DNA from: Gaeumannomyces sp. JS-464
Taxonomy: Eukaryota; Ascomycota; Sordariomycetes; Magnaporthales; Magnaporthaceae
DNA length: 64,000 bases
Direction of reading: 5' to 3'
Assembly (NCBI GenBank): GCA_002197995.1
Contig: NGZR01000003.1
Coordinates: 5,890,001-5,954,000 of the forward strand
The position numbers were made by a program, and so were the translations under genes. The notes beneath the pieces were generated by a model. The model worked only from the letters and a program-made list of their open reading frames with translations. It did not search any database and had not been told where the DNA came from. Below, piece by piece: positions 1 to 13,240 of the stretch (position 1 is the first letter of the stretch; each line of letters starts with the position of its first letter).

Positions 1-1203
1 CACCGGAGCCTTGACCTAGGCACACCCGGGCGGCTGGCGCGTTCTGGATCCTTGTTCAGCTGGTTTATATGTGCTGATAAGATGGCCTATTAGTTTCGTG
101 CATCAGGCCGCATGCCTGACGACTCCCGGAATCAGGCTCACACGATGCCTTTGAAACACTCCTGGACACCATCTTCAGCACTTTGGTGATGGTCGACTGC
201 GGCTGTGTGTCCGCGTATTCCCCGCCTAGGCCCTTCCATTCAGGGACCCGACTATTCTGCAAGCGCCACCAAGCGGGGGTGCCATGAGGTGCGAGCGCTG
301 CCAGAGGACGCCTGGCTGCTCGAGAGAGGCTGGCTGCCTGGGAATGCCCTTCGAGAAGACAGGGAATTGCCGCGCGGTGCTCCATACCGCGTCACCAGCA
401 CCACCCTATCACCCTATCACGAAGCCAGTGCCAGAGTGAGAAAACGCGGGTAGTGACGTGGATTTACTGAGCTCCCACTTCAAAGAGCCCAAATGCTCGT
501 CCTCCCTTGTTCCTCAGATGCAAGGGAGGGTTTGGTGGGCATGACCTGGGCGGTATCAGCGCTGCGTTAGTTCCCCAGGATCACCCATGGCCCAAGGTTG
601 AATCCAATCCCTTTCCAACAAACCAGCACTACCGTTGTATGCTCACTTCAGGACCATGGCCCACGACTGGACCTACGTAGTAAAGCATGTAAAACCTCGG
701 CTCTTCCATCATCCCTGCAGGTTCGCCAACTCTGGCAAGTCTATACCTGGGCTCCGTCCTCATCCGTGGACTCGCTGTCTCCGCGCCCGGGTCCGCTGAG
801 TCGCCTGTTACATAGTTCTGTTATGTCGACCAGTGGCAAAGACGTGGACGATTCGCTACGAGCTATGAGAGAACGCGAGGCACCAAACAGGGCCAGACAA
901 CAAATATTCGAGATTTAAAATGAGTTCATGTCGCCTGAGTGACCTGGCTTGGAGCTCGCGGTCTGCGGCGGTCGGAGGACGAAAGCAAATGTACGAGGAG
1001 AGTAGCGAGGCCAAAAAGCAAAGGGGCTGCCCCGGGCGTTGCCACAGTAAGGTGAGGGCTGGTAGTTTATCGCGTATAACTGGCCGAAAATAAGGATAGG
1101 ATGTACCAGAGTCACCGATCATAGCCTAGGGATGGATAGGTGAAATCTTGCCTATGGGATTCGTGGCAATGAAGCTGCGGCATGAGAACTCTGCGCACAT
1201 GCC
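1..1203. other. Spacer, no gene recognised
   Basis: Short open frames occur on both strands but none shows a domain, a signal peptide or a plausible exon series. The right part lies downstream of the permease stop and should hold its 3' UTR. Confidence 0.5.
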
Positions 1204-3649
1204 TTAAACGTATGGAGACTCATCCCTCGTGATCCAGACCTCGCCAATGAGCACCACGCAACCGATAATCATGGCGACGGCAATGATGGGCACGTTGATG
1301 CGCGCAAAATCCACACCGCGGACGTGGATATGCTTGCGGGCGAGGATGTCCCGCCACAGCATGCCGGCCAATGAGGCACTAAAGGCTGTGCTGAAGGCGC
1401 CGTAGTTGACCCCAATGGCCATGCTGTACACTGTCGCCCAGAAGGTTCGCTCTGTGATATGCGTTTGACCGGTACGGGCGATGGCGGTCCATGCCTGCAC
1501 GACGCGGCACAGCAGGATTGTGGTACCGATGTTGGTGCCGGAGAACTGTAGGGAAGGAGGGTTAGCAGATTAGCAAGCAGTTAAAAGCAGGCCGACCGGG
1601 ATGGGCCGGAACAAGTAGTACAGAGAAGTCTGCTTACATTGCACAGGACCACGGATAGAAAACCCATTCCTCCAATTGCGCCAACAGTACCGGTCTTCTC
1701 CACCCAGCGCGCCCAGCCGTGGGCAAAAACGGGCACCCAGCCACTGCTGACGAGAGCCTGCACCAAGACGAACATGGCGAATGCAAACGGCACGAGAGCC
1801 AGCGGCAGATGGGCCAGGACTGCCATGGTTGTTGGGAAAGTCTCCTGACACCAAGTGTAGCGGTCCTTGACGAGCGAGACCAGTGTTAATTTCCTGGGAG
1901 TACCGTTGGTATCGGGCTGTTTCTCGGGATCTGCGGTCGGTTCGGCTTCCATGGGGTTTCCTGCCCCATCGGGTTTCTCCTTAAACACCCCCTTCTCATC
2001 AGCCGCGCTATTATTGAAGCCAACAAGGGCTCCTTTTTGCGCCCCTGGCTGGATCGCTGTGGAAGCCGAGTTCAGCTTCTCCAATAGGACTGCCTCGTCT
2101 TTATCTGACAGATCGGCACCTACGAGGACGACTGCGGGCGTTTGTGGGACCGTCGTGATTTCGTCGCTAGAATCACCGGCGGCTTGATTTGGAGCGGTTG
2201 ATTGCTGTCGTGCTTGCTCAACATGCGGCTCCGGCCTGATGGTGTTCGTTTCGGTCCCAGAGCCAGAAGCCTGTTCGTCTTGATCTCGAGCGGCACGGTC
2301 TCCTGCTCGGCGAGCTCTGCCTTCTTGAATATCCTCGCGGCCCTTTTTGGCAATTTCGCGCGTCTCCTTCCGATGCAGCCAGCCGTAGCCCAGGTCCCAG
2401 CAGAGCATAACGGCAGCGGCAGGGAGAGTCACGTAGAAAACAGGCTGCTCCTGGCCGCCTTGGGTGTGCGCTGCATTGAGGGCCAGCAGCGTGATGAGCG
2501 TCACGGCCATGACGACGCCCCCGAAACTGGCACTCTTCTTGTCGAGGTAGGGATTCATGATCTCCTCGAGGGAAAGAAGCTTGCCATGCTCATTGTTTTC
2601 AAGCGCTGCGGCCTCATCAGCGTCTCCCCTCGCGTTGGGAATGTTGGGATTCACCGGCTTCTTGTCCTTGACGTCGTCCGGAAGGGAGTGTAACGTAATC
2701 TTATGGGGAATAAGCGCCGGATCGGGGAAGATGATGTAAAGGAGGAAAGGGAACAGGAGAATGGCTGTCACGACGACGGGCACGACCATGTTGGCGGTGT
2801 AGTCAATGAACCTGATGCTAAAGGCGCCGGCAAGCACCAGATTGGTGGGATTGGAGGAGACGAGAGTAGCCGAGGCGATGTTTGCAATAGCAAACTGGGT
2901 GTAAATCCAGGCGCGAGGATGTTTGATGTTGCTGGACACGCGCGTCATGTAGGCGAGGAAGGCAGTGCCGGAGAGGATGATTGGGTCGTTGCCGATGAAG
3001 GTGCCGAGGGCAAAGAAGAAGGCGTAGAGGTAGAAGAAGAGCCTGTGGCCCACCTCACCACCCCATATAAGTACCTTGAAAGCCAGGTATCTGATGAGGC
3101 CCGAAGCGTCGATGGAAATGGCGATGTAGGCGAGGCTGATGAAGAAGAGCATGATGTCGTAAGGGTGGATGTGATTGGTGCCGATGGTCCCGTCTGCAAC
3201 CTCCTGGCGGCCGATGGCCAGGATGGCGAGGAGGAAGAGATCTGCGATAATCGGCGCAGTGAGGAAGTTCATGGGGAAGCGGAGCCGAACAAACGCGCTG
3301 GGCTTGCTGATGCTGCCGCCATCGCGGGAGGCGTCGCCGGCGACCCGTCCATGCTGGGCGGGAGGCGAGGGCTCATACTGCCTCGGCTGTATCACTCTCA
3401 GAAAAGCGAGCGCATCTAGGACGGCGTGCGCGAGCCGTCGCGGGACAAAAATAGGGATGTGAAACGGAAAAAGAACGATCACATCTGTCAGGCGGGGGTT
3501 GTCAATATGTCAGTCGTCTCGAGGAAACGAAACAAATGAAGAAGACAAAGGTAATGCCGGGCTGTCAACCTACTCGTGACGACAAAAATAACAAGTGTGA
3601 CGATGGAGCGCCATCGCTTGATCAACTCAGTGTCGAGATCGGCGTCCAT
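1204..3649 (-). CDS. ArsB/CitMHS-superfamily anion permease (arsenite/citrate-transporter type), 3 exons
   Basis: Predicted 754-residue membrane transporter. Exons 3649–3574, 3484–1638 and 1545–1204 join in frame with GT–AG introns of 89 and 92 bp. The first exon is only 76 bp; its ATG sits in GCAACCATGG and splicing completes the first membrane helix (LVIFVVTNVIVLFPF). Seen: about ten hydrophobic segments, motifs FIGNDPIILSGTAFLAYMTR and SSNPTNLVLAG in the first half and FSGTNIGTTILL at the start of exon 3. These are the paired Asn/Thr-rich re-entrant motifs of the ArsB/NhaD/CitMHS ion-transporter superfamily. A hydrophilic, charged, probably cytosolic loop of about 200 residues separates the halves. 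The substrate cannot be told from sequence; arsenite, citrate and other anions are all known for the superfamily. All three exons are uninterrupted, unlike many neighbours. Confidence 0.88.
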
Positions 3650-5838
3650 GGTTGCGTTGCAAGGGGCATGTCCACTCAACTAGGCAGGAGGGCGTGGGGG
3701 CGGCGCACCCAAGGGCAGATATCAATCAACGAGCCCAGGAGCACGGCGCCAAACGAGGCAGAATCCTATTTGCCGACCCCCATGTGAATCCCAACATCGG
3801 GCGAATTGTGACAAAGGACTGGCAGCAAAGACACTGCCGGCGTGTGCTGGAGGGATGATGCCGTTTTAGAAGCTCAAAGGTTCTCGTTGGGTAGAACGTT
3901 TGTGGAGCTTGGGCAGGCTGCCCCGCCGTTTTTAGCGAGGGGGTGCCCTGACGAGTGCCGCGTCTGCGGCTTGGGTCTGTTCGCCGCATCAGGGAACCCC
4001 CGCAACACGTGCCCTGTCCAGAAAATTCTTCTCGATCTTTGGGCGCCTTGGCGGTCTAGGACGAGCCTCTGGGCATCAACATTGGATTGTTGCTCTCGGG
4101 TTTTATTGCGCAGGAACGGGAGGCAATTGAGAACACGAGACTTAGCATGCCAATGTCAGTTCCTGCCGTTTTGAGATCCTTGATTTCTCCCGTGGATAGA
4201 CCCGCCGGCTAGCCGGGTGATCGGGCGCTCTTCCTATCTGTCTGCCTGATTGCAGGAACGCGCCTGCCTTCCGCATCGAACCACGTGCAGATGCCTTTCA
4301 ATTGCACCGGACACGTATTCGGGTTTCTGGCTCCGCCACCCACGAGACTCTCCAGGCAGGCTGAGCGAGTGCATCTTGTGCTCGATGTCACCTAATCCTC
4401 AAGCCGCATCGGGGCTTTCACTGGCCCGATAGACGGGCTTGCATCGTGCTAATGCACCACCACCACCACACCCGAATCCCCATCTTACGCCGAGCCCGAA
4501 AACGATCACCGACCTCCCGCCCTGCTCGCCCCGCCCGCCGTCAGCGGCTGGCCGCATCCAGCGCCAGCACAACGTCTATGACGGCGGGGGACACGCGCTG
4601 CTCGTGGCCGCTCTAACTGCGGCGCGCCCTGCCATTTTCCATACCGAGAATCCTGCAGGCAACCGAAGGACAGATAGATATGTCGCGTGTACCCGATCGA
4701 CTGTCAGAGCCAAGAGACCTTGTATCACCCTGCTGAAGCCTCTCAACGCCACCTTCGCACCAGTCCCTCTTTCTGCACTTTCATGCTCTTTTCCCTGTGT
4801 CCCCCGGCCAGGCTGCCTGATTTGTTTCCTCCTTTCTTGCGACTTTTGAGCAACATAGGCGAGCCCCGTCGCTCTCCTTGGGACGTACAAATCTCTGTTG
4901 AATCGCAACCATCGCTGTCTGTCATGACGAGCCCAAAATACCGCTTCTGGAAACTGGGTCCTGCGTTTACATAACAGTCCCTGAAAAATATTGACTCGTC
5001 CGGCAGACGCCACCCACGGTAGGTTGCAGTTGGGCAGACATCAGGGCAGACACCAGGGCGGACAGAGAACGACCAGACCGCCAGTCAGTCGAGTCGAGCG
5101 GTCTGTCGGGTTGGCACAGACGGCCCGCTATGCCGCCCCTCGCCTCTCTCGCTTCGACATCTGCAGACCTATTGAGCACGTTTGCAAGGGCAGAAAATAC
5201 CTCAGTGGCTGGCACAGCCTCCAGCGCGAATTCTAGCTCGCTTCAAGTCCTTTGCGCATGGCCAGTATCAGGCCAATATGGACCTGGGTCTCGAGCCTTG
5301 TACTGTAAGTCTCCTTGTCCTCTGCTGGGGGTTTCGGATCAGTCGCGGCACGTGTATGAAATACGATGCCCCATAGGCGAAGACCAGGCCACCTCCCAAG
5401 CCTCGAGGTGAGCCACTACTTTCGCGCCAAGCCTGGGCTAACTCGACGTGCCGTCCCTTGGACGCCATCACCAGACACCCTCGTTGCGACTTGCGTGTTC
5501 GCACGCAAGGCAAGGTGGCTTCGCGATGCATGCATCGCCGCCGCACTCCTGCTCCCTGCCGTGGCTGCTCTGCACGGAATCGTCCTTGCAGTGACGCACG
5601 TCAATGGTGGGTGCTGCCCCAACCCACGCCACATATGAAACCTCCACGGCACTAAAAGCTTGAGTCACTCGGCGGCATGAATGCAATCCGGGCCGTTGGG
5701 TCGCTCCAGCGGCACGGGCCGGCGGGGCAGACGAAACATTGATGCTGAATACTACCGGCCCCTTTCTTCCACTTTGCAAGACTTCGGACGACTGGCTAAC
5801 AAACGCCGACGCCCCCTCTCGCTGCAGACGCCGTCGAC
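3650..5838. other. Spacer between divergent genes
   Basis: Lies between the minus-strand permease and the plus-strand membrane protein, so it should contain both promoters. I see no convincing coding exon. Pyrimidine-rich and CCACC-rich stretches occur around 4450–4560. Confidence 0.45.
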
Positions 5839-7626
5839 ATGGATGTGTATGGGGCCTTTCAGCTATCCTCAATCGCAATCCTAGCCGCCCCTGTGACCCT
5901 CCGCAGATCCACGACCTATTTCGATGGCCCAGGCCGAAACATCATCTTTGTCTGGACGAGCATCTTACTGGCGGGGATGCTGAGCCTTGCAGTGGAGCTT
6001 TTTCGGAGTCAGCCGGTCCCCTGCGCGCAGGACGGCATCACTGCTGCAAGTTTCCCCTACGGCAACACCGCGAGTCACCTGTGCGGCATCCGGTGCTCGC
6101 AAGACGACGGCCCTTTCTCGACCATGCGAAAAGGCGCAACTGGCGAAATCTATGTCATACCTGCGCCAAAACTGTTCGACTTTGGCACAGCCACACTCCT
6201 TGCGGCCGCCTGTTGCATTATATCTATTTTGTCACTTGTCGACATCTTCAACAAGATCCGCCACGACAAGCGGAAACACCACGACGGCGAGAAGGATAAT
6301 GTCATCGATAATCAGGATAACACCGACGGAGACCAAGATAACGCCAGTAAAGATCGAACCGAAGGCACTATCTCCGGAACAAACGGTGCCACTCAAAGTA
6401 TGATGGAGAATGCCGAGACCCGTGCAAAGTTTCTAATGGGGGCTGTCGAGATACCGTTGTTTGCTGCCGCCATTCTTGCCATTCTCATCATAGGCGAGAG
6501 GAACCTCATGAGCCCAGAGCTTTCGCATGGAACCGAACCCATGGAAAACGTTGGTATGCAAACTCTTCCCATTCCATACGCAGAAGTTCCCTCTCCCGGT
6601 TGATTTTCCAGGATTATCTACTAACACCCCACCCCGCATTGCTAATCCTGGCTGAATGTGTCAGGTCAATGGGCGCCGATCGTGACCGCTGGTCTTGCCG
6701 CTATCGGCTCATTATATCTGCTTGGGGAAAAAGATCTACGCGAGTACAGAAAAAACAGAAAGGCGAACAGGCGGCAGTCCAATGCAACTGCAACAACTGC
6801 TACGACTGCTCCAACTCTTGGGACAAGGCGTCAGAGCAGCGCGACATGTATTCATTGTCAAGGCCACCTCGACAACCCATCGGGCGTCAGATACGATTCA
6901 GCGGTCGGGTCATCAGATAACGATGGGGCAGAACCTCCTGGTGGAAGCCGAGACAAGATTAACGAGACTCTGTCCCGCATAGCAGACTTCCTGGGCACAC
7001 CAAATCCGGGCCCTCAGCCTTTCCGGGAAGGCCCTGCTGCCGCCTTTCCGGAGACACCCGGAGAGAGGTTCAAAAATTCCAAATTTCAAGAAGACAAATC
7101 CAAATACGATGATATCTCGCGAGACCGGCCTCCATCTCGCGCCCCCAGTGTCCGTTCAGCCATGTGGGACGAGGACGGAGAAGCGCCTGCCTCACCAAAG
7201 ACGAGTGAGCCGTCACAGTTACCAACAGCCGGAGAATCCACTCTTTCTCGACCACCTCGAGCTCCGCGCCGAGATGACTCGTTGATTCCCACCCTGAAGA
7301 TACAAGAGCCTTCACCTTCCCGCTCCCGACTTTCTCGTGTGGGTACATATCCCGCCAACAGCCAGGCCGGGCATCCCTCGAGCTCGGCGACCGAAAGGGG
7401 ACGACCAAGTACTCGACGACACACTCTTGAAGTACCTTCGACGGGGCAACCTGGCTCTTCATCTTCCACGTGCCCAAGCCCGGCGAAGACCCACCACAAC
7501 CGAGCACTGGCCTCTCCCGTGCTGCATTCATCGCCTCCTTCTCCCTCAAAAATTTCTTATTCAGAGCCTTCTTGCCTGCCTTCTAAGCCATCTCCCGCAT
7601 ATGGACCACAAACAGAGCCGAAATGA
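5839..7626 (+). CDS. Fungal multi-pass membrane protein with long disordered C-terminus, 2 exons
   Basis: Function not recognised. Exons 5839–6598 and 6665–7626 join through a 66-bp intron with a good branch region (GCTAATCCTGGCTGA), giving 573 residues. Hydrophobic segments lie near residues 8–22, 35–56, 114–137, 195–217 and, just after the splice junction, 255–275. The loop between the second and third contains three cysteines (CAQD, LCGIRC), suggesting an extracytoplasmic disulphide-bonded loop. From about residue 280 on, the protein is Ser/Pro/Arg-rich and without predicted structure, as in fungal plasma-membrane proteins with regulatory tails. No enzymatic motif is visible. The start ATG is the first in frame and lies in GACATGGA. 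Confidence 0.75.
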
Positions 7627-8896
7627 GATCGGAAAGGCAAGCGAAAAGAGAACACCAAGAGGCCAGAGACAGACAGCTCAAGGCCCAGCGCCAACGGACA
7701 CAGCGATTCACGCGCAATCGGCGAGGAGATTTTGAGGATCCCGCCTATTCCTGGGCAATGGGGCGATGCAGCGCTGCCGAGACCTCTTAGGGTTACGAAC
7801 TGGGGCGGTTTGCTTGGCACATGTCTGTTGGCGACCTCTGCCGGCTCCTTACAGCTCCAACTCCATACGCTTGGGCCAATTAGCGGCACCTGGCCGCCTT
7901 GGGATTCCACCTGAGGTCGGCTGGACGGCACTTGAGCGTGCGCCTGCGCCCCCGACGCCAGCTCAGCTCGCAGCAAAATATGGATGTCGACTCACGATAA
8001 GCAGAGCCCTAGCCCAGACTTGTGCAGCGTCCACCCTTTGTAGAACCAACACTTGCTCCCAAGCTACCAAAGTGGATAGGTAGCCGCCTATGAGAACGAG
8101 AACCTGGATATTTTGGACCCCAATCCCCGTTCCCAAGCACAAGTCTGCGAGCCAACAGACAGCAGGAAATGGCGGGCCACGGTTTGCTCGCGGGCGGGTC
8201 GTCCCATAGTTACCGCCTTGGATCGGGCGCTTATTGGGAGCCGTCGCGAGAAGGCCCAGCCTTTTGCTCCGGCTCATGATTCTGTCTAAGGGCTTTTTTT
8301 TTCCTACTCTCCCAGGATTTTACAGATTCCCCGTGGTTCACGATATACGACACTCGACTTGAGCATTGGTTGAGCATGCCATGCCTGACGACTTTTTAGC
8401 CTACGAAGTAAGCGCTCTCCGGCCTGGTTGTGCCGAGATCATGATCACCCAGGTGATTTCAGTTCGAGACGGCGGTCTGGTGTTGTATGCGGTTGTTTGC
8501 TCCCAACCAGCACGGGGTGACAGCGCACTCCGCTGCAATCCACCTCTGGGGCTGTCAAGGAGTGGGTCGGATATCGCGATCCTTGTGGGATCCCTGTGCT
8601 GGGGCCGCAGCCTTGGTGCTGTTGGCTTGATCCCTATACAGCGGAGTATGTGTCGATGAGGTGCATGTACACAATACTCTCTCTTCTAAGCCCCGAGGAA
8701 GCCAGATGGATATAAAGCTCCAGACTGCGCCGCGATGCTATGCCCATCCCGAGCCTTTCTTCATTCAAAGAGCTCGGCCTTGAACTTTCACTTGGTCCCC
8801 TTTGCTACCCTTGGCCCAAGGCCCGGCAACTATCGGCCTAGGACGCTATTTTCTGGGCCCTGCCTGTTGCTTCTGGTATCTCTCCATTATCACAGC
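7627..8896. other. Spacer with promoter of the S41 gene
   Basis: No coding exon seen. The right end contains a TATA-like element at 8711–8717 and a pyrimidine-rich leader before the ATG at 8897. Confidence 0.45.
8711..8717 (+). promoter_or_regulatory. TATA-like box
   Basis: TATAAAG in the context GGATATAAAGCTCC, 180 bp upstream of the S41-gene ATG. Assigned by sequence and position only. Confidence 0.4.
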
Positions 8897-11490
8897 ATGC
8901 TTCCCAGCGCCTTGCTGGCCCTTGCCTCACTGGCAACCGCTGGCGTTATACAGCGCCAGGCTGACCCAGCATCCTCCCCACTTCGACTTGATGGTGACCC
9001 TTCAAGGCTAAAATACGCCTGTTCAGAGGTTGCGAAAAAGCAAGCATCTGTTTGGAAGTGGGGTGCGTACCATACGTAATGCGAGGAGCCCATTGCTTGG
9101 GCGGTACATGCTGACCTTGATCGTAGACCCCGAATTCGCCAGCACTCATCCCAACAAGGGGTGGAATGTCGTCCCTCCATCGATAGCACTGGCATGTCTC
9201 CAGTCGATAGATATAGATGTTGTGAATGATGTTGCTTTTGATCGATTAGTAAGAACCTTTACTTGCCTCCGGCCATCTAGGCCATAATTGAGATGACATC
9301 TTGGCTGATAGTCTCCTGGCAACCTCCCCCACTAGCCTGACGCCCGTTGTCGACTGGCAGAGCACCATCGGCTACCACAAGAACCCACCAGCTGGGTACC
9401 TTATCCCTGGCCTCGACATTCCAGGAGGCATGGCCGAGATGAGGAAGAAGCTCCTGGATAAGAGATACAAGAATCAGTTCCAGTTTGTCATGGAACTGAA
9501 AAACTTTGTAAGTTCTTAACTTGTGTCTTATTGTGATCAGGTGGGATGTCATTCTAACATCTGTACCCCCGCAGTTCCTCGCTGCGGGTGATTTCCACTT
9601 CACTTATCAGCCGGGCCTTCTCCAGGCATTCAATTTCATCCGGGGCATCAATCTCGTTTCCGTATCCACTGACGGTGTTCAGCTCCCCAAGGTCTACGAT
9701 GGCGCCGACCTCCTCAAGAGCCGAGACCAGGGGGCTACACCGCATCGGCCATCGTCGAGATGGACGGCCAAAAGATCGAGGACGCAATCATAAGATGGTC
9801 ACTCGACATCGAAACCCATGACCCCGACACGCGATACAATGGCCAATTCGCCAGCTGCAACCGCAAATCCGTCTTGACCAAGGAGCCACTTCACGACTCC
9901 CATGAGGTCACGTTTGCGAATGGGTCCACTAGTACCTACTACAACTGGGCCAGTACTTTGAACAACGTCAGCCGAGCCGTGACAGGCGAGGACGTCCACG
10001 AAATGTTCGAGCTCCCTCGTCCGGAGACAGCCCTCTCGGATATAGCCCTTTCGGAGAAAATGCCTAGTCTCCTCATCGGCGCGCGGAACGACCCACAACC
10101 TTTACCTCCTGGATTCCCTACGATCCTTTTGCGAGGCATGCGGAAAACTACATGTTCGGATACCTGCTCAGCAGCATCGGCCATCGTGACGTGTGTGTGC
10201 TTGTCATCCAAGGGTTCGCGTCAGATCATCAAAACACACCCAGTGACGAGGATTTGGTCAGCACGCGGGCTTTTATGAGAAGCTTCCTGAAGGGCTGCAA
10301 GGAGTCTGGCGGAAAGCGATTGGTCATTGACGTCCATGACAACGGAGGGGGCCTCTTATTTGCTGGGCACGACATCTACCGCCATCTCTTCCCGAAAAAC
10401 GACAACTGGAGTGGCCACAGGGTCAGGAGCACGCCTTACCTCCGTTACCTTTCCACAGTCCTCCCGAAAGACAAGAACGTGCTTTTCGAAACTATCGTTA
10501 AACCCGATGGTCGTGATTTCGAAAGCTTCCAGTCATTTCTGGGCCCGAGCAAGGACGTGAACCAGGACACACTCTCGGAGCTGTCCGTCTGGAACTTCAC
10601 CGACCCGAGAACGGCGCTGCAGAGCGAGAAGTCCAGAGATTTCCTGGTAGCGGGATACGACGCGAATGACGCAGGCGCGCCAACGGAGGCGCCTTTCAAA
10701 CCAGAAGATATCATCATCGCCACCAACGGGTTCTGCGGCTCGACATGTGCCACTTTTCTGCGCCTTATGACGGTCGAGGCCGGCGTCCGGTCCGTGGCTT
10801 TTGGTGGGAGGCCCCGTGAGGCGCCGATGCAGGCTGTGGGCACGAGCAAGGGGTCCAATGTCAGGACAATGTCATACCTCGCCGGGCTCAGCAAGACCTT
10901 GGCGAACTACACGGAGGGGACGGCGCCCCCAGCTGATGCGCTGGTGATGCCAGGCACGCCCCCGCCGCTGCAGCCGCTCCGCAATATGATGGGCGCCCAG
11001 ATCAACCTGCGCAACTCGTACAATCCGGGGGCGCCCGGGGACGCGCCGCCGACGCAGTTCATCTACGAGGCGGCGCACTGCAGGCGCTTCTTCCGCGCCG
11101 AGGCCGTCTCCAGCCCCGTGACCATATGGCGGGACGCGGCCGACGTGGCCTGGAACGGCGCCAAGTGCGCGCGCGGCAGCACCGTCAACAGCGACGGCTC
11201 CATCGGCCAGGGCGGCAGGTTCAACGCCGGCACGCTGCCCTACACGGACGACGCCCGCGACCAGGTCCCGTACACGGGGCCCGGGGTCCGTCAACGGCGG
11301 CGTCGCCCCCAGCGGCAAGCCCCCGGCCAGCGCCGGCGGGCCCGGCAAGGACGGGACCAGCGCCAAGAAGGAGGACGAGGAGAAGAAGAAGGGGCAGGAG
11401 AAGGAGAACGCGGCGGGCGCAGTCCGGGCGCCGCGGTCGGTGGTCATCGCTGCCCTTGTGGTGGGCGCTGTCATCGCGAGCGTGTTTTGA
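8897..11490 (+). CDS. Secreted, probably GPI-anchored S41 (CPAF-like) peptidase; reading frame interrupted
   Basis: Exons: 8897–9062 (signal peptide MLPSALLALASLATAG), 9127–9248, about 9312–9507 and 9575–11490. Family landmarks are ALACLQSI, DWQSTIGYHKNPPAGY, the substrate-cleft region VTFANGSTSTYYNWAS, LVIDVHDNGGG, and NGFCGSTCATF with the likely catalytic Ser followed by VRSVAFGGRP. The tail is Lys/Glu-rich and ends in SVVIAALVVGAVIASVF, a GPI-type hydrophobic terminus. The frame slips at 9730–9734 (G5), 10116–10118 (C3) and 11283–11286 (G4), and the phase at the exon 2/exon 3 junction is one base off. Each slip restores strongly family-like sequence, so I read them as assembly indels in one gene, though a young pseudogene is possible. 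S41 enzymes cleave proteins near the C-terminus; the substrate here is unknown. Confidence 0.75.
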
Positions 11491-12029
11491 TTTTGACGAG
11501 CGGCATAGCAGGTTTTGCTTTGATCTAACGTTTAATTCTCTTACGAAGGACAGCAAGCGGGCACATTTGGCGACATGGCATATATTTGGATATCCTACAC
11601 CCACATTTTTCTAGTTCATAATGTCAGAACTGCACCATGCTTCACCTGGTCCTAGTTGCCTTCGTAGCACCGTTTATGAAATAAATCCCTGATAAACGAT
11701 GGAGTAAAGCACTCGGTAAGCGTTCCGTGGACCCTTGCTAGCCCGTTAGTAGGGATTTTAGGCGGCATCGTCTTGGCGCCAAGCCGGAATGGATACAAAG
11801 TCGTGAGGCACTCCATCCATAAAATTGCTGCGTGCCACCTGTGGAGGCAACCGCGGATTTCTCGACCAACAGCCCTCGCTAATTCGCTACGATGAGCACG
11901 ATAAGAGTCACCGCCACCCAGCCTAGGCCTTGGGGGCACCGAGAGTGATGGCCGCCATCGGTTCCCAAATACAACACCGACCGCTCGCTCGGTGGCATTT
12001 TCCCGGCCGTCAAAGGAGTACCGATCATC
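11491..12029. other. Spacer
   Basis: No exon recognised. It holds the 3' end of the S41 gene and the promoter of the SUR7-like gene. Confidence 0.45.
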
Positions 12030-13240
12030 ATGTCCCCCAGCGAGAAGGAAGCCAGCCCGCTTCCGGTTGTGGAGCCCAGCGAGGATGAGTGCGACAACAC
12101 GAAGGGAGTCGACGGCATCAAAACGGGTTCATCACCACAACCGAGCCTATGGAAATCGGCCCTCTTCACGTCATTCCATCTGATCCCGACCGTTCTCGCC
12201 GTCTTCTGCCTGATCTCGCTGTTCCTCGTCCTGTTTTCCGGCACGAGGTTAACGAATGGGGACGCGAACCGCGGCGGCGGCATGTTCCTCAGCGACATTG
12301 CCGTAGTCTCTGTGCGTGCGCCCCTCATCCCTCACGCTCGCTTGTATATCCCACCCACGCTAACCCTGCACGTACATGTTCTCTCTACCAGTTCGACGGC
12401 CTGATCGAGCAGCCGTCCGGCTACGCCGTCACCTTCCACTGGTTCATGAACGCCTTCGGCTGGGCGTACCCGACGGCGCCGAGCCCGCGGGACTCGGCCG
12501 GGCTGGTGTACACGATCCACGCCGTCGTGCAGGAGTCGCAACTCTCGCTGCCGGGCGACCTCTTCCACGCCGCCCGCCAGCTTCGGGGTCCCGGCTGCGA
12601 CGAGTTCGCCGTCTACAACGCCTCGCACGCGTGCTACCCGGCCTTCCTGAACCAGTTCTTTGCCGGCGCCAAGGCACGACGGGCGGACGACGTGCTCCGC
12701 TACAGGCCCGACCGCGAGTTCTCGAGCGACCTGCCGCTGTCGCTGCACTACGTCGCCATCTGGCTGACGGCCGTGGCGCTCGCCGCGGACCTGGCGTTCC
12801 TGCTCAGCCGGCGCAGGCGGTCCTTTTTCTTTCTGCCCCGTCACGATGCCGCCGCTGCTGCTGTGATGCCCGGAAACAACAACGACGACAGCGGCGGTAG
12901 CAGCAGCAACAGCAGCGCCAAGCCCGCCCCGGCGGACTCCAAAAGAGCGGCGCGCAACGCCCGCCGGAGCCGCGTGGTGCTCTACGCGGCCGCCGCCGCC
13001 GCGGTGCTGGCGGCGCTGGGCAGCCTGCTCGGCGTGGGCGTGGGCATCGCCAGCTACCTCGGCAGCCTGCCGGGCGCGGCGCGGATGAGCCCGCGCGTCG
13101 GGGCCGGGTTCGTCCGGCTCGCGGGGACCTGCGCGGCCGCCACGGTCGCAGCCGCAGCCCTGACGGGCGCCCAGGTGTGGATGGGGGAGAAGGCTGAGGG
13201 GCGAGCGGCTGACAAGCGAGAGTTAGCCGAGGCGGTCTAG
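12030..13240 (+). CDS. SUR7/PalI-like four-transmembrane protein, 2 exons
   Basis: Exons 12030–12311 and 12392–13240 join in phase 0 through an 80-bp intron (GTGCGT...CTACCAG), giving 376 residues. Topology: a cytosolic N-terminus, a helix at about residues 46–72 (FHLIPTVLAVFCLISLFLVL), then a roughly 125-residue extracytoplasmic loop with two cysteines (PGCDEF, HACYP), then three further helices, the last two Ala-rich. One long N-terminal loop followed by three clustered helices is the layout of fungal SUR7/PalI proteins, which act at eisosomes, the cell cortex or in pH sensing. Assignment rests on topology and loop cysteines, not on a decisive motif. The segment between helices 2 and 3 is a Ser/Asn repeat rich in GCC/AGC codons. 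Confidence 0.7.

Noticed and set aside
2703..3419. Long plus-strand open frame opposite the permease
   Set aside because: Antisense shadow of a clear transporter exon; composition is mirror-like and no motif is present.
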